Assembly: GCA_023387555.1 (NCBI GenBank)
Contig: JAEWHY010000209.1
Span: 1 to 33,147 of the forward strand
DNA length: 33,147 bases
Direction of reading: 5' to 3'
DNA from: Pseudomonadota bacterium
GTDB lineage: Bacteria; Pseudomonadota; Alphaproteobacteria; Rhizobiales; Xanthobacteraceae
A program made the position numbers and the translations under genes. Below, one piece after another: positions 32,254 to 33,147 of the stretch (position 1 is the first letter of the stretch; the number at the start of each line of letters is the position of its first letter). The notes under the pieces are model-generated. The model saw nothing but the letters and a program-made list of their open reading frames with translations. It searched no databases and was not told the DNA's origin.

Positions 32254-33147
32254 CTAATGCAGATTGGCCTGGGCGCCGACGCCCTTTTCGTCGATCACCG
32301 CGCCGGACGCGAAGCGATCGAGACGATAGGCTCTCGCCACCGGATGCATTTCATCGCGCGCGATCAGATGCGCGAAGCAGAAGCCCGACGCCGGCGTCGC
32401 CTTGAAGCCGCCGTAGCACCAGCCGGCATTGAGATAGAGACCATCGACGGGCGTGCGGTCGATGATCGGCGAACCATCCATCGACATGTCCATGATGCCG
32501 CCCCAGTGCCGCAGCACGCGAATGCGGCCGAGACCCGGCCATACCGCCATCGCGCCTTCCATCACGTCCTCGATCACCGGCAGGTTGCCGCGCTGCGCGT
32601 ACGAATTGTAGCCGTCGATGTCGCCGCCGAAGACAAGCCCGCCCTTGTCGGACTGGCTCACATAGAAATGTCCGGCGCCGAAGGTCATGACGATGTCGAT
32701 GACGGGCTTCAGTCCTTCCGACACGAAGGCCTGCAGCACATGGCTCTCGATCGGCAGGCGCAAGCCCGCCATCGCGGCCAGCCGCGAGGAGTTGCCGGCG
32801 ACCGCAAGTCCCACCTTGCGCGCGCCGATGAAGCCCCGGGTGGTCTCGACGCCGACGACGCGACCCGCGTCGATACGGATGCCGGTCACTTCGCAATTCT
32901 GGATGAGATCGACGCCGCCCTGGTCGGCGGCGCGGGCATATCCCCAGGCGACGGCATCGTGCCGCGCGGTGCCGCCGCGGCGCTGGATCAGCCCGCCCTG
33001 GATCGGAAACCGCGCATTGTCGAAATCGAGGAACGGCGCCAGCGCCTTCACGCCGTCCCGGTCCAGCAGTTCGGCATCGACGCCGTGCATCCGCATCGCA
33101 TTGCCGCGCCGAGCATAGCCGTCGCGCTGCGCATCGGAATGATAGAG
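32254..33147 (-). CDS. soxB: Sarcosine oxidase beta subunit, C-terminal part (cut by window edge)
   Basis: SoxB holds the catalytic FAD and the covalently bound FMN of heterotetrameric sarcosine oxidase. About 297 residues are visible and the frame is open to the right edge (entering as LYHSDAQRDGYARRGNAM), so the N-terminal dinucleotide motif lies outside. The likely FMN-attachment histidine is in RGGTARHDAVAWG (codon 32959-32961), by analogy with the known His of the family. Other landmarks are GHFYVSQSDKGGLVFGGD and LNAGWCYGGFKATPASG, the C-terminal FAD-site loop of DAO-type oxidases. It is first of soxBDAG, in the order usual for Hyphomicrobiales. Confidence 0.95.
   Translation of the reverse strand, partial: LYHSDAQRDGYARRGNAMRMHGVDAELLDRDGVKALAPFLDFDNARFPIQGGLIQRRGGTARHDAVAWGYARAADQGGVDLIQNCEVTGIRIDAGRVVGVETTRGFIGARKVGLAVAGNSSRLAAMAGLRLPIESHVLQAFVSEGLKPVIDIVMTFGAGHFYVSQSDKGGLVFGGDIDGYNSYAQRGNLPVIEDVMEGAMAVWPGLGRIRVLRHWGGIMDMSMDGSPIIDRTPVDGLYLNAGWCYGGFKATPASGFCFAHLIARDEMHPVARAYRLDRFASGAVIDEKGVGAQANLH

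Overview
The window is GC-rich chromosomal DNA from an alphaproteobacterium, most likely a Hyphomicrobiales member near Bradyrhizobium, Rhodopseudomonas or Afipia. This rests on a GcrA cell-cycle regulator, DUF3333-type PstC/PstA phosphate permeases, a DUF4175 (TIGR02302) protein, the argD-argF-hslO order and a Bradyrhizobium-like TlpA. No rRNA, tRNA, CRISPR array, prophage or insertion sequence was recognised. Coding density is high, and most long antisense frames are composition shadows.

Layout. 1-2.3 kb: ftsE with the start of ftsX (minus), divergent from a zinc-ribbon membrane protein and a single-domain response regulator (plus). 2.3-3.0 kb: a vapBC toxin-antitoxin pair with a perfect AT-rich palindromic operator. 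3.0-8.8 kb: argH, an LptM-like lipoprotein, lysA and the DUF4175 protein (minus). 8.8-9.5 kb: tlpA (plus), 27 bp from argH. 9.5-12.8 kb: argD-argF-hslO (minus), with a nested palindromic element before hslO and a leader before argD that looks like an attenuator. 13.2-13.7 kb: gcrA (plus), preceded by three GANTC sites. 13.7-23.0 kb: a phosphate regulon block in the minus-strand order membrane protein, phoR, Pho box, pstS, pstC, pstA, pstB, phoU, phoB. 23.1-28.4 kb: a catabolic island with an ABC-type binding protein and a Rieske oxygenase (minus), divergent from its flavin/2Fe-2S reductase, a Pht4-like dihydrodiol dehydrogenase and a MarR regulator (plus). 28.4-33.1 kb: soxB-soxD-soxA-soxG for heterotetrameric sarcosine oxidase (minus), with soxB cut by the window edge.

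How the genes fit together. The Pho block is self-contained: PstSCAB imports phosphate, PhoU and PhoR sense and relay, and PhoB would act on the three-repeat Pho box before pstS. The island looks like the upper part of a phthalate 4,5-dioxygenase pathway (oxygenase, reductase, dehydrogenase). It has its own MarR regulator and a candidate operator in the divergent gap, but no decarboxylase and no transporter ATPase or permease in view. The sox operon would oxidise sarcosine to glycine and one-carbon units bound to tetrahydrofolate.

No clearly new multi-gene system is visible. The best leads are the three-segment leader before argD, an insertion of about 180 residues with a coiled coil inside PstA, the short overlap between phoR and a lipid-type membrane protein gene, and the regulatory architecture of the Rieske island. 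Everything here comes from reading the sequence; no database search was run.
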